Notes under the pieces: model-generated
Database searches by the model: none
Seen by the model: only the letters and a program-made list of their open reading frames with translations
What the model was told of the DNA's origin: nothing
From: JAGOQQ01 sp031973235
GTDB lineage: Bacteria > Patescibacteriota > Minisyncoccia > Phycocordibacterales > UBA9973
Length of the DNA stretch: 53,258 nt
Direction of reading: 5' to 3'
Assembly (NCBI GenBank): GCA_031973235.1
Contig: DALYDM010000003.1
Span: forward strand, 1 to 53,258
Position numbers and translations under genes: made by a program
Shown: positions 1-8,406 of the stretch, piece by piece
Layout: each line of letters opens with the position of its first letter
Position numbering within the stretch: position 1 is the first letter of the stretch

Positions 1-2
1 TA

Positions 3-1049
3 ACAAAATCACCACTTGCAATGGAACTAGTGATAATCAATGCACTATATCAATCAGGTGGGTATGGAAACTGGTATCAAAAATATTGGCTCGGCAATCT
101 TCCAGCATGGTTTTCATTAGAAATTGTCTCCATTGATGGCAGTATAAAATTTTTTATTCGTACGCAGACAAAATTCCGATCAATCATTGAAGCACAGATT
201 TATGCGCAATATCCTCAAGCTGAAATTAAAGAAGCTGAAGATTATACTGTTGCTGTGCCTCCCCACAACAAGAATGGTGAATGGAGTATGTTTGGAACTG
301 AATTTAAATTAACAACAGATGATGCAATACCAATTAAGACGTATGTTGACTACGGACTTGATAAGCCCGTACCACAAATGGTTGGTTCTGAAACTTCAAA
401 CAGTCAAATCGATCCGATTTCTTCGACAGTCGAGTTTTTAGGCTCGCTTCGTGAAGGCGAACAAATTTGGATTCAAATTCTCATTCGCCCCTCAAACTGG
501 GCGCGTTATCCAAAGGCAGGTGAATGGTTCAAAAAAGAAAAGTGGACAGACACAGGAAAGAATAAAATTAAGGAAATTCAAGAAAAAGCAAAGAAAGACG
601 GCGGTTCTGTTTCCAAAGCAGATCAAGATCTTATAAATGCAATCCAAAGAAGTATTACAAAGTATGGATTTGATTCAGGTATCCGTGCACTGTATATTTC
701 AAAAAAAGAAAGTTTTGACGCATCTAGGATTACTGGGTTGATGGGGATATTTCGCCAGTACAGCTCTCCGGATTTGAATGGTTTTGCTCCAAGTAATGCA
801 ACGAGTTTTGATTATCCATGGCAGGACTACAGTGGAAATCGTGCTGTAGCACTTAAGCATGCAATGCTAGAGTCATATAGACATCGTGGATTCTTTTACA
901 CACCATACAACGAAGGTGTAAAGATTTTTGTACTCAACACAGAAGAACTTGCAACGTTGTTCCATTTCCCTGGACGAGTTTCAGAAACTCCTACATTCCA
1001 GCGAATTGAAGCTAAGAAATCAGAACCACCAGCAAATCTGCCAATATAA
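3..1049 (+). CDS. CPR conserved protein, N-terminal/conjugation-type family (5' partial)
   Basis: The frame is open to the window edge (six codons before the first ATG at 21 have no stop), so the true start probably lies outside. The visible 340 or so residues carry no transmembrane segment. The C-terminal end (a short LNTEELATLFHFP-type motif followed by a Pro-rich tail ending NLPI) is, as I remember it, seen in Patescibacterial proteins encoded with VirB4/VirD4-like conjugation or pilus ATPases. No Walker motif is present in this part. It ends 7 bases before mltG, suggesting co-transcription. The family link is recalled, not computed, so only the reading frame is certain. Confidence 0.7.
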   Translation, partial: TKSPLAMELVIINALYQSGGYGNWYQKYWLGNLPAWFSLEIVSIDGSIKFFIRTQTKFRSIIEAQIYAQYPQAEIKEAEDYTVAVPPHNKNGEWSMFGTEFKLTTDDAIPIKTYVDYGLDKPVPQMVGSETSNSQIDPISSTVEFLGSLREGEQIWIQILIRPSNWARYPKAGEWFKKEKWTDTGKNKIKEIQEKAKKDGGSVSKADQDLINAIQRSITKYGFDSGIRALYISKKESFDASRITGLMGIFRQYSSPDLNGFAPSNATSFDYPWQDYSGNRAVALKHAMLESYRHRGFFYTPYNEGVKIFVLNTEELATLFHFPGRVSETPTFQRIEAKKSEPPANLPI

Positions 1050-1056
1050 AATTATT

Positions 1057-2058
1057 ATGGATACGAATCAAGATTCAAATCTCAATACTTATACATCTCG
1101 TCCCAGATCAAATGTGGGGCGTTTTGTACTAGTGATGCTTGGGTTATTTCTCGTCCTATCGTTGGTTGTATTGGGTGTAGTATATGTAGCGTTTATTTCT
1201 TCACCAAACAGTACCAACTATCCTATAAAGCTCAATATTGAATCTGGAGATACTCTTCAAGATATTTCAGTTAATGCAGAATCCCTGCAACTAATTCGAT
1301 CGAAAACTGCATTTCAAACAATGATGTACCTTGTCGAGGGTGATACGAGAATACAGGCAGGAACATATATCTTTGAACGACCAGTCACCGTGGTGGATGT
1401 TGCACTTAAGGTCGCCCGTGGAGATAGAGATATTACTTCGCTTAAGATAACTATTCCTGAAGGATATACTCGTCAAGAAATTGCACAGCTTTTTTCTACA
1501 AAACTAAAAAAGTTTGATTCAAAAGATTTTTTAGAGAAAACTAAAAATATGGAAGGATATCTTTTTCCGGAAACATACTTCTTTTTTGAGGATGCCACTA
1601 CTGAGATGGTGGTTCAACAGCTTTCTGATCAGTTCAATAAAAAGACAAAAAATTTAGATTTGAAAGGTAAATCTTTGAAAGAAGTTGTAATTATGGCTTC
1701 AATAATTGAGAAGGAAGCTTTGGGGGATAATGACCGTAAAATTATTTCAGGAATACTTTGGAAAAGATTGTCTATCAAAATGCCACTCCAGGTTGATGCC
1801 ACATTCAAGTTTATTTTGGGCAAGGAATCAAGTGAACTGACTGTCGATGATTTGAAATTTGACTCACCATATAATACGTATACCAATCGCGGACTACCTC
1901 CAGGTCCGATTAGTAATCCAGGTATCGAGTCAATAAATGCAGCAATCAATCCAACAGAATCAAAATACTTATACTATCTTCATGATAAAAGCGGAAAGGC
2001 ATACTATGCTGAATCATTTGAAGAACACAAGAAAAATAAATCACTTTACCTTGATTAA
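1057..2058 (+). CDS. mltG: Endolytic murein transglycosylase MltG (YceG family)
   Basis: Inner-membrane lytic transglycosylase that cuts nascent peptidoglycan glycan strands and thereby ends their elongation. The start at 1057 gives 333 residues: a short basic N-terminus, one membrane segment at about residues 24-48, a LysM-like part (DTLQDIS), then the YceG catalytic domain. The catalytic glutamate lies in ASIIEKEA (Glu218), followed by the family motifs LQVDATFKF, SPYNTY and GLPPGPISNPG. An in-frame ATG at 928 would lie inside the upstream gene and is rejected. The gene follows the upstream frame by 7 bases and precedes the exonuclease by 3 bases, so the three probably form one operon. Length is typical of the family. 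Confidence 0.95.
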   Translation: MDTNQDSNLNTYTSRPRSNVGRFVLVMLGLFLVLSLVVLGVVYVAFISSPNSTNYPIKLNIESGDTLQDISVNAESLQLIRSKTAFQTMMYLVEGDTRIQAGTYIFERPVTVVDVALKVARGDRDITSLKITIPEGYTRQEIAQLFSTKLKKFDSKDFLEKTKNMEGYLFPETYFFFEDATTEMVVQQLSDQFNKKTKNLDLKGKSLKEVVIMASIIEKEALGDNDRKIISGILWKRLSIKMPLQVDATFKFILGKESSELTVDDLKFDSPYNTYTNRGLPPGPISNPGIESINAAINPTESKYLYYLHDKSGKAYYAESFEEHKKNKSLYLD

Positions 2059-2061
2059 ATT

Positions 2062-2622
2062 ATGTCTCAAATTATTACAAAAAATCTCGCGTTTATCGAT
2101 ACTGAAACTACTGGACTTAATCCTGATATACATGAAATTATTGAGCTTGGGTGTGTAATTGTCTCACAAGAAGGTGTTGGTACAGGAAAGCCTGTGTTTA
2201 AAATCATTGATGAAATTGATATTAAGATTAAACCCGAGCGTATACATGACGCAGATCCGGTGGCGCTTAGAGTCAATGGATATGATGAATCAGATTGGAT
2301 TTTTGCGTATTCATTGCGCGAGGCAATGACGGTGCTTTCGGAAAAAGCAGGGGATGCAATAATGGTCGGCCATAATATTAGTTTTGATGCAGGTTTTATT
2401 GAAAAAGCATTTCGTACTACGAACGTAGAGAACAAACTTCACTATCACAAGCTTGATACTATATCTATCGCATTTGCAAAACTTCACTTAAATGTGGACG
2501 TAGACAAATTTTCATTGAATTTTTTGTGTTTACACTTTGGCATTGAAAACAAAAAAGCTCACTCAGCACTATCTGATGCTCGAGCTACATTTGAATTGTA
2601 CGAGAAGCTACTGAACCTTTAG
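2062..2622 (+). CDS. DnaQ-like 3'-5' exonuclease (DEDDh)
   Basis: Exonuclease of the DnaQ/RNase T superfamily; a stand-alone 186-residue protein, so it may serve as a proofreading subunit or a general repair or RNA-processing nuclease. The DEDDh residues are visible: Asp13 and Glu15 in FIDTETTGL, Asp109 in GHNISFDAGF, and His167 and Asp172 in HSALSDA. No other domain is attached, unlike PolC or DinG-type fusions. It starts 3 bases after mltG stops (TAA-ATT-ATG) and is probably the last gene of that operon. Substrate is not deducible from sequence. Confidence 0.9.
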   Translation: MSQIITKNLAFIDTETTGLNPDIHEIIELGCVIVSQEGVGTGKPVFKIIDEIDIKIKPERIHDADPVALRVNGYDESDWIFAYSLREAMTVLSEKAGDAIMVGHNISFDAGFIEKAFRTTNVENKLHYHKLDTISIAFAKLHLNVDVDKFSLNFLCLHFGIENKKAHSALSDARATFELYEKLLNL

Positions 2623-2638
2623 TTTGCAGCCGCTTCTA

Positions 2639-2666
2639 TTGACATTTTCATCCAATCAGATATAGT
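2639..2666 (+). promoter_or_regulatory. Sigma70-type promoter for the 2692 gene
   Basis: TTGACA at 2639-2644, a 16-base spacer and TATAGT at 2661-2666 put the transcription start near 2673, about 19 bases before the ATG at 2692. Confidence 0.55.
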
Positions 2667-2691
2667 TTGAGAAACAAAAAAACAGAAATAT

Positions 2692-3375
2692 ATGGTGAAA
2701 AGAAAGAGTCAGACACTAGAGGACTTTGATGGTCAGGTGATTACTGACTACTTTCAAACCTTTGTTGATAAAAAGAAAATTAACGGCTTTGAATATTTTG
2801 CAACTAAAAGTGGAACGGAATGGATTGAATACAAATGGAATACTCAGATTAGAAAAAGATGGAAATACGAGTGTACTATTATTGTGTACTCAAATAATAA
2901 AAAATACTTCAGTCCTCATGTTAAGACCTCGAGTCGATTTTGTAAAATCAATGTACATCAAAGTCAAAAATTATCTCAAATAATTAAAATAGTGTGCACT
3001 TGTTTTGAGCAAGTACTTAGAGGCGCAGAAGCCGAGAAATTGGTCATGAATATTATAAACAATGATTTAGTTTTACCTGACCGAGTATGTGCGCACTGTT
3101 TTCCAGCATCAAGCAAAGATGATATTAATGGAGTTGATCTCAATATGTATCTTCGAGTAACGCCAAGAAGTGATGTCGTAAAATTACCGCTCCAAGTTAA
3201 AAGGACTCGGTTCAACTCCAGGAAGATGTTAAGATTTCAGAATATACTGAAATTTAAATTGAATACCTCCAATGTCTATATTGTGGCTGTAGATAATAAT
3301 GTTGATGAAATCAAAAAACAACTTTTTCAAATAGTCATGGAGAATATCCAAGGACATAATACATCCGCAGTCTAA
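2692..3375 (+). CDS. PD-(D/E)XK nuclease-like hypothetical protein
   Basis: Family not recognised by name. The 227 residues contain a plausible restriction-endonuclease-like core in the right order: Glu113 in a GAEAEK helix, Asp149 in INGVDL and Q168-V-K170 in a beta strand (LQVKRT), i.e. the E...D...(E/Q)xK pattern with Gln in place of the usual Glu. The first 110 residues are rich in aromatic and basic residues and could bind nucleic acid. It has its own promoter and is followed by a strong terminator, so it is monocistronic. It could be a Holliday-junction-resolvase-like or Mrr-like enzyme, or an inactive relative. The fold call is inference from spacing of motifs. Confidence 0.7.
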   Translation: MVKRKSQTLEDFDGQVITDYFQTFVDKKKINGFEYFATKSGTEWIEYKWNTQIRKRWKYECTIIVYSNNKKYFSPHVKTSSRFCKINVHQSQKLSQIIKIVCTCFEQVLRGAEAEKLVMNIINNDLVLPDRVCAHCFPASSKDDINGVDLNMYLRVTPRSDVVKLPLQVKRTRFNSRKMLRFQNILKFKLNTSNVYIVAVDNNVDEIKKQLFQIVMENIQGHNTSAV

Positions 3376-3377
3376 CA

Positions 3378-3413
3378 AGCCCGAAATATGCAATGTTTCG
3401 GGCTTTATTTTTT
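3378..3413 (+). terminator. Rho-independent terminator
   Basis: A 9-base stem (AGCCCGAAA pairing with TTTCGGGCT at 3396-3404) is followed by a T-rich run. It closes the 2692 gene. Confidence 0.85.
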
Positions 3414-3447
3414 GTGAAAAAAGTGTAGTGTATATGTACTAAGTCGT

Positions 3448-4305
3448 ATGAAAAAAAACAGTGCTTCAAAAAAGAAAACTGTGTTTGTTGGACTCTCTGG
3501 TGGAGTCGACTCAGCTGTATCTGCCGCGCTTCTTTGTCGTGCGGGTTTCAATGTTGTAGGTGTGTTTATCAAAACATGGCAACCTGAGTTTATTGAATGT
3601 ACATGGAAAGAAGAACGAAAGGATGCAATGCGTATTGCTGCACATTTACATATTCCATTTATTACACTTGATCTTGAGCAGGCATACAAAGAAGGTGTTG
3701 CAGAATATATGATTTCAGAATACGAAAATGGACGTACACCAAATCCTGACGTGATGTGCAACAAAGAAGTAAAGTTCGGCGCTTTTTTGAAAGAAGCGCT
3801 TCGTATGGGTGCAGATGCTGTGGCGACAGGTCATTATGCTCAAAACATTATACGTGATGGACGATTTGAACTTCATGCATCGCCTGATAAAAGCAAAGAT
3901 CAATCGTATTTTTTGTGGACACTTAAAGAAGAGCAGTTGATGCATATAATTTTCCCTGTAGGNNNNNNNNNNNNNNNNNNNNNNNNNNNNNNNNNNNNNN
4001 NNNNNNNNNNNNNNNNNNNNNNNNNNNNNNNNNNNNNNNNNNNNNNNNNNNNNNNNNNNNNNAAAAGTAACACGCTTACATTGGAGCAATTTCATGTTAT
4101 CACAGCAGGAAGTATAAAAGATGAAGATGTGTATGATGCGGTAATTCGCTATCATGGTGAACGATATCCTGTTGAGCTTTTGCGCTTGCATGACGGTGGT
4201 GCACAGCTTCGATTCAAAAATGAAAAACCACTCGTATCACCTGGACAGTCTGTTGTGTTGTATCAATCATCACGAGTGGTTGGAGGAGGAGTTGTTGCTG
4301 GATAA
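3448..4305 (+). CDS. mnmA: tRNA-specific 2-thiouridylase MnmA (interrupted by assembly gap)
   Basis: Adds sulfur to U34 of tRNA-Lys, -Glu and -Gln, using ATP and persulfide sulfur. The N-terminal PP-loop ATP pyrophosphatase motif SGGVDS is at residues 17-22 and the first catalytic cysteine is Cys104 in NPDVMCNKEVKF. A run of 100 N at 3963-4062 replaces the middle, including the region where the second catalytic cysteine should sit. The C-terminal beta-barrel part resumes with a readable frame (GAQLRFKNE, SPGQSVVLY). Family proteins are about 360 residues; the nominal 285 here, counting 33 for the gap, suggests that roughly 100 residues are actually missing, so the gap length is a placeholder. 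Confidence 0.93.
   Translation: MKKNSASKKKTVFVGLSGGVDSAVSAALLCRAGFNVVGVFIKTWQPEFIECTWKEERKDAMRIAAHLHIPFITLDLEQAYKEGVAEYMISEYENGRTPNPDVMCNKEVKFGAFLKEALRMGADAVATGHYAQNIIRDGRFELHASPDKSKDQSYFLWTLKEEQLMHIIFPVXXXXXXXXXXXXXXXXXXXXXXXXXXXXXXXXXXKSNTLTLEQFHVITAGSIKDEDVYDAVIRYHGERYPVELLRLHDGGAQLRFKNEKPLVSPGQSVVLYQSSRVVGGGVVAG
3963..4062. other. Assembly gap of 100 N
   Basis: Exactly 100 undetermined bases inside mnmA, the conventional size for a gap of unknown length. Comparison with MnmA length suggests about 300 bases are really missing. Confidence 0.99.
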
Positions 4306-4358
4306 TGTAAGAGTGTTTCCACTTCTCTGTTTTTATTTTTTCATTATACTTAATGTAT

Positions 4359-4847
4359 ATGGAATCTTTTTTTGCATCGCACTATGAAATTTTTGTTCGA
4401 CTCTCAATCGCAATGTTATGCGGTATGATTATTGGTGCTGAGAGAATTGTGGCACACAAAACAGCAGGAATGCGTACATACGCACTTGTTTCTATGGGTT
4501 CAGCTCTTTTGGTTATTATTTCTCAAATGGCAGGTCAAATGTTTGTAAGAGATGGAAGTTTTGATCCAATACGTATGGCGTCACAGGTTGTTGTTGGCGT
4601 TGGATTTCTCGGTGCAGGATTAATAGTACTTCGCGACAAAGAAGTTACAGGACTCACTACTGCAAGTGGATTGTGGGTTTGTGCAGCAATAGGTATGTCT
4701 GCTGGATTTGGATTTTATGGTATTGCATTTATTTCGACATTTCTCACATTGTTTATTTTTGTTGTGCTGTGGTTTATCGAACAGAGATTTAAAAAAATAA
4801 TTCCCGATATTGAGAAAAAAATTGGTGATACAAATGAATTAGACTAA
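4359..4847 (+). CDS. MgtC/SapB family membrane protein
   Basis: Small integral membrane protein of the MgtC/SapB/YhiD family; members are linked to Mg2+ limitation, acid stress and control of other membrane proteins, but the molecular function is not settled. Four or five hydrophobic segments and the family signatures GMIIGAER, GMRTYALVSMGSA and GVGFLGAG followed by GLTTASGLW are visible. No C-terminal ACT-like domain is present, as in short SapB forms. An ATG at 4353 is in frame, but TATACT at 4345-4350 would leave only 2 bases before it; ATG 4359, 8 bases after the -10, fits better. A perfect palindromic terminator follows. Confidence 0.88.
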   Translation: MESFFASHYEIFVRLSIAMLCGMIIGAERIVAHKTAGMRTYALVSMGSALLVIISQMAGQMFVRDGSFDPIRMASQVVVGVGFLGAGLIVLRDKEVTGLTTASGLWVCAAIGMSAGFGFYGIAFISTFLTLFIFVVLWFIEQRFKKIIPDIEKKIGDTNELD

Positions 4848-4854
4848 TACACAC

Positions 4855-4886
4855 AATCAACCTCATATGAGGTTGATTTATTTTTA
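4855..4886 (+). terminator. Palindromic terminator
   Basis: A perfect 24-base palindrome (4855-4878, core CCTCATATGAGG) followed by a T-rich run ends the MgtC-like gene. Confidence 0.8.
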
Positions 4887-4931
4887 TGGTTTAGTATGAT
4901 AGAAATCCTGTTCATTTAATAACCAAATACC

Positions 4932-5087
4932 ATGGCATCGAAAAAGAAAAAGCAAAAACATCTTCGAAATCCTCACAATTCAGACACCAGATCAGTATTT
5001 GGTGATCGAGGAAAAAATTTTCAAACCGGTATGTACTCAACCAAACCAATGAGTACTCAAAGATACACTCAACGTAAATCTGGATAA
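4932..5087 (+). CDS. Small basic hypothetical protein (51 aa)
   Basis: Reading frame of 51 residues starting MASKKKKQKHLRNPH, with 12 Lys/Arg in the first half and a Ser/Thr/Gln-rich tail. It is not recognised. Its stop is immediately followed (one base) by the ATG of a second small basic frame, and the pair fills the space between two terminators, which argues that both are real genes. A nucleic-acid-binding or ribosome-associated role is possible from charge only. Confidence 0.5.
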   Translation: MASKKKKQKHLRNPHNSDTRSVFGDRGKNFQTGMYSTKPMSTQRYTQRKSG

Positions 5088-5088
5088 T

Positions 5089-5259
5089 ATGAAAAGAAGT
5101 GAGAAACCTCAGTCTTGTACAGACATGAATCGAAATGGAAAAGGAGCGCGCAGTAATGTGCCTTTTAAAAAGCCAAAACCTTCTGATGGTCCGCCAAAAG
5201 AAAGCGATGCAGAAATTGCGGATACAAGAAAAAAAAGACTAAGACCATATGAGTCATAG
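5089..5259 (+). CDS. Small hypothetical protein (56 aa)
   Basis: Reading frame of 56 residues beginning MKRSEKPQSC, rich in Lys, Arg, Pro and Ser, with one cysteine and no hydrophobic segment. It begins one base after the stop of the 4932 frame (TAA-T-ATG) and ends just before a terminator hairpin, so the two look like a bicistronic unit. Likely disordered. Function unknown. Confidence 0.5.
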   Translation: MKRSEKPQSCTDMNRNGKGARSNVPFKKPKPSDGPPKESDAEIADTRKKRLRPYES

Positions 5260-5281
5260 CTGTTAGTAAAAAATTGCCAAG

Positions 5282-5310
5282 CCGTCCTCGAAAGAGAGAC
5301 GGTTTTTTAT
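5282..5310 (+). terminator. Rho-independent terminator
   Basis: An imperfect stem (CCGTC...GACGG, with CTC/GAG inside and a bulge) at 5282-5302 followed by six T. It closes the two small genes before alaS. Confidence 0.7.
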
Positions 5311-5349
5311 TTGTGGAAAAAAAATGGTTTTTTCGGTATACTCGAGTGT

Positions 5350-7092
5350 ATGACATCACAAGAGATTCGCGAACGATTTATTACATTTTTTAAGAAGCGT
5401 GACCATGCGGTACTGCCTTCAGCTTCGCTTGTGCCAGAAAACGACCCGTCGGTACTTTTTAATACGGCAGGAATGCAACCTCTTGTGCCTTATCTTCTCG
5501 GGCAAACACACCCACTTGGAAAAAGACTTGCGAATATTCAAAAGTGTGTTCGTACTGGAGATCTTGATGATATTGGAGACAATCGCCATTTTTCTTTTTT
5601 TGAAATGATGGGTAATTGGTCACTGGGAGACTATTTCAAGGACGATGCAATAAAATGGAGTTTCGAATTTCTTACTTCAGAAGAACACGGTCTCGGGCTC
5701 GATATTTCACGACTCTATGTGACGATTTTTAAAGGAGACGAAAATGCACCATTTGATGAAGAATCAAAAAAAATTTGGATGAGTTTGGGAATTCCAGAAT
5801 CACGCATTTATGCACTACCAGCCGATGACAACTGGTGGAGTCCTGGAGATAATGGTCCTTGTGGTCCATGTAGTGAAATGTTTTATGACATGTCAGGCAA
5901 TGTTGGCGATTTGGATCATGAAGGCTTTTTGGCAGCAGTCAAGAATGAAGACGTAATAGAGATTTGGAATGATGTGTTCATGGAGTATGAGAAAAAGGAC
6001 GGCAAAGTCATAGGAAAACTTTCACAAAAAAATGTTGATACAGGAGCAGGACTTGAGAGAATCACTGCGGTGATGCAAGGCAAAAAGACTGCGTATGACA
6101 CTGACATTTTTGCTCCAGTGATTCAGATGATCAAAACGCACGCAAAAGAGTACGACGAAAGACGTGCAAGAATTATTGCAGACCATATTCGAGCATCGGT
6201 ATTTCTTGTTGGTGACGGAGTTATTCCTGGAAGTAAAGACCAAGGATATGTTCTTCGTCGTCTAATACGTCGAGCGAGTGTTCAAGCTCGCGCACTTGGG
6301 TTGCCAAAAGATTTTGTGGTTGATCATATTGCAAATTACTACGCAGAAACATACAAGGAAATATATCGCGAGGTTTCCGATCAAAAAGTTGAGGAGATTA
6401 TTCGTGCTGAATGCAGTAAATTTGAACATACACTTGAGCACGGGATAAAAGAGTTTGAAAAAGGAATTGACCCATTTGTTCTTGCAACAACATATGGTTT
6501 TCCAATAGAGCTTACAATTGAACTCGCACAAGAAAAAGGGATTAAGATTGATCTTGATGATTTCCATAAAAAAATGTCAGAACACCAAAAACTTTCACAG
6601 ACTGCAGGTGCAGGGATGTTTAAGGGTGGGCTTGCAAATCACAATGAAAAGACAATTCGTCTTCACACTGCTCACCACTTGTTGCTTTCAGCACTACAGC
6701 AAGTGCTTGGCAAAGAAGTTAAGCAACGCGGAAGTAATATTACCGAAGAAAGGTTGCGAATCGATTTTTTGTGTGACAGAAAAATGACTGATGAAGAAAA
6801 AGCTCGAGTGGAAGAAATTGTTAATAAGTACATTTCCGATGACCTTTTCGTAGAACGACGAGAAATGTCACTAGAAGATGCACAAAAAATCGGAGCTGAA
6901 ATGGAATTCGGTGCAAAATATCCGGAAATGGTTTCTGTATATATGATTGTTGATAAAGACGGCAATGCAATTTCAAAAGAATTTTGTGGTGGGCCACACG
7001 TATCACATACAGGTGAAATGGGGCATTTCAAGATTTTAAAAGAAGAAGCGTCGTCCGCAGGTGTGAGGAGGATTAAAGCTGTGCTCGAATAA
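5350..7092 (+). CDS. alaS: Alanyl-tRNA synthetase, short form without C-Ala
   Basis: Charges tRNA-Ala. The 580 residues cover the class II catalytic core (NTAGMQPLVPYLLG, FFEMMGNWSLGDYFK, GPCGPCSE, DTGAGLER), the tRNA recognition region and the editing domain with zinc ligands His439/His443 in HTAHH and Cys546/His550 in CGGPH. The protein stops right after the editing domain (GVRRIKAV), so the C-terminal C-Ala domain of the usual 850-880-residue enzyme is absent; short forms are common in reduced genomes. The start at 5350 is chosen because TATACT (5337-5342) lies 7 bases upstream; an in-frame codon at 5311 would lie upstream of the promoter. A long hairpin follows the stop. Confidence 0.96.
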   Translation: MTSQEIRERFITFFKKRDHAVLPSASLVPENDPSVLFNTAGMQPLVPYLLGQTHPLGKRLANIQKCVRTGDLDDIGDNRHFSFFEMMGNWSLGDYFKDDAIKWSFEFLTSEEHGLGLDISRLYVTIFKGDENAPFDEESKKIWMSLGIPESRIYALPADDNWWSPGDNGPCGPCSEMFYDMSGNVGDLDHEGFLAAVKNEDVIEIWNDVFMEYEKKDGKVIGKLSQKNVDTGAGLERITAVMQGKKTAYDTDIFAPVIQMIKTHAKEYDERRARIIADHIRASVFLVGDGVIPGSKDQGYVLRRLIRRASVQARALGLPKDFVVDHIANYYAETYKEIYREVSDQKVEEIIRAECSKFEHTLEHGIKEFEKGIDPFVLATTYGFPIELTIELAQEKGIKIDLDDFHKKMSEHQKLSQTAGAGMFKGGLANHNEKTIRLHTAHHLLLSALQQVLGKEVKQRGSNITEERLRIDFLCDRKMTDEEKARVEEIVNKYISDDLFVERREMSLEDAQKIGAEMEFGAKYPEMVSVYMIVDKDGNAISKEFCGGPHVSHTGEMGHFKILKEEASSAGVRRIKAVLE

Positions 7093-7108
7093 ATATGTTT
7101 TGGTAAGT

Positions 7109-7161
7109 GAAAACAAATACAATGCACCGCACCTAAGGCGCGGTGCATTGTATTTGTTTTC
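7109..7161. terminator. Long bidirectional-type terminator hairpin
   Basis: A perfect 22-base stem (7109-7130 with 7140-7161) and a 9-base loop. The GC core AATGCACCGC is flanked by an A-rich left arm and T-rich right arm, the form of a terminator that works in both directions. Confidence 0.8.
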
Positions 7162-7212
7162 AACGTTTACCATTTTACGTTTTAATGTTTCCGTTCTACA
7201 ATAGAAGTATCT

Positions 7213-8397
7213 ATGGGTCTTTTTTCACATTCACGCAAAGAATCACATATTGCGTTACTAATTGATGTTGGCAGTGGGAGCGTTGGCGCTTCGCTTGTTT
7301 TATATTCCTATACAAAAGAGGGAAAGGAAGAGAAGCCACGTATTGTCTTCTCAATACGTAGACCATTTACTCTCACTGAGTCTGTTTCGTATGAACAGCT
7401 TATAAAATTGATGCAGAAGACGCTAAAGGAAGTACTTGGCATTGTTCACGATGCAAAGCTTGGATTACCAGATAGGGTGTATGCAGTGTTGAGTGCACCG
7501 TGGTATGCATCTCAGTCTCGAACAATTTTATACAACAAAAAGCCAGCATTTGTTGTGACAGAAAAGCTTGTTGCTGAATTAATCAAAAAGGAAACTGACT
7601 TTTTCAAAGAATCTCTTTCGACGCAAATTGAAGGTGAGTCATATATTATTGAAAACACAACACAATCTATTTCGCTCAATGGATACTCTATTCATGACCC
7701 TTTTGGTAAAAAAGCAGAAGAAATAAAAATTTCACAGTTCATAAGCCTTAGTCCTCGTCACGTAATTGAGGCTATTCATGAAGAAGTCGAGCAAATATAC
7801 CACCAAAAGAAAATTCAATTTTCGTCGGGCGGTGCATGTAGTTTTGTCGCTCTACGAGACGCATTTCCAAGCGAGGAGTCATTTATGATTGTCTCTGTTG
7901 GATCTGAAGTGACTGATGTGGTACTGGTTCGCAATCATACTCTCTCGACTTCGTTCACATTTCCAAAAGGAACACATAGTGTGTATAGGGCAATCGCTGA
8001 GTCACTCTCACTTGATGTCAGTGAGGCGAAAACTCGCACACTTCTTTGCGAAAATGGTCATGCGTCCCTTGAGATGTCAAAGCAAATGTCTCCACACCTT
8101 GATTCAGCAAAAAATGAATGGATTGAAATGTTCTCTAAATCATTGGCAGATTTTGTAAATGATTTGTCTATACCACACAAAGTATTTCTACTTGCACCTG
8201 AAGAGCTTGCGTGTTGGTACCAAGATTCACTGTTGAATGAGCCTTTTCATCAATACACACTCACTGAGAAAGATTTTAGTGTTATACTAGTTGGAAGTGA
8301 GACACTGCATGAATATTTATTGTTTAACGACGGTGTTACACAAGACTCATTTATGTCGCTACAATCTCTTTTTATTAGAAGATATCTTGAAAATTAA
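7213..8397 (+). CDS. PilM/FtsA-like actin-fold ATPase
   Basis: The 394 residues show an actin/HSP70-type fold: a phosphate-1 motif LLIDVGSGSVG at about residues 14-24 and a second nucleotide motif MIVSVGSEVTDVVLV near the middle. It resembles the PilM-type proteins that Patescibacteria encode as cytoplasmic partners of pilus or cell-envelope assemblies. TACAAT at 7197-7202 lies 10 bases before the ATG. It precedes, by 9 bases, a membrane protein with baseplate-J-like repeats, and the pair probably acts together at the membrane. The exact process is not shown by the sequence; an FtsA-like division role is an alternative. Confidence 0.75.
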   Translation: MGLFSHSRKESHIALLIDVGSGSVGASLVLYSYTKEGKEEKPRIVFSIRRPFTLTESVSYEQLIKLMQKTLKEVLGIVHDAKLGLPDRVYAVLSAPWYASQSRTILYNKKPAFVVTEKLVAELIKKETDFFKESLSTQIEGESYIIENTTQSISLNGYSIHDPFGKKAEEIKISQFISLSPRHVIEAIHEEVEQIYHQKKIQFSSGGACSFVALRDAFPSEESFMIVSVGSEVTDVVLVRNHTLSTSFTFPKGTHSVYRAIAESLSLDVSEAKTRTLLCENGHASLEMSKQMSPHLDSAKNEWIEMFSKSLADFVNDLSIPHKVFLLAPEELACWYQDSLLNEPFHQYTLTEKDFSVILVGSETLHEYLLFNDGVTQDSFMSLQSLFIRRYLEN

Positions 8398-8406
8398 GTT
8401 AAAATT

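Noticed and set aside
5311..5349. Longer alaS start
   Set aside because: It would place the start upstream of the -10 box; the family N-terminus fits the ATG at 5350.
7109..7161. Mobile element ends
   Set aside because: The 22-base stem fits a bidirectional terminator; there is no transposase or target duplication.
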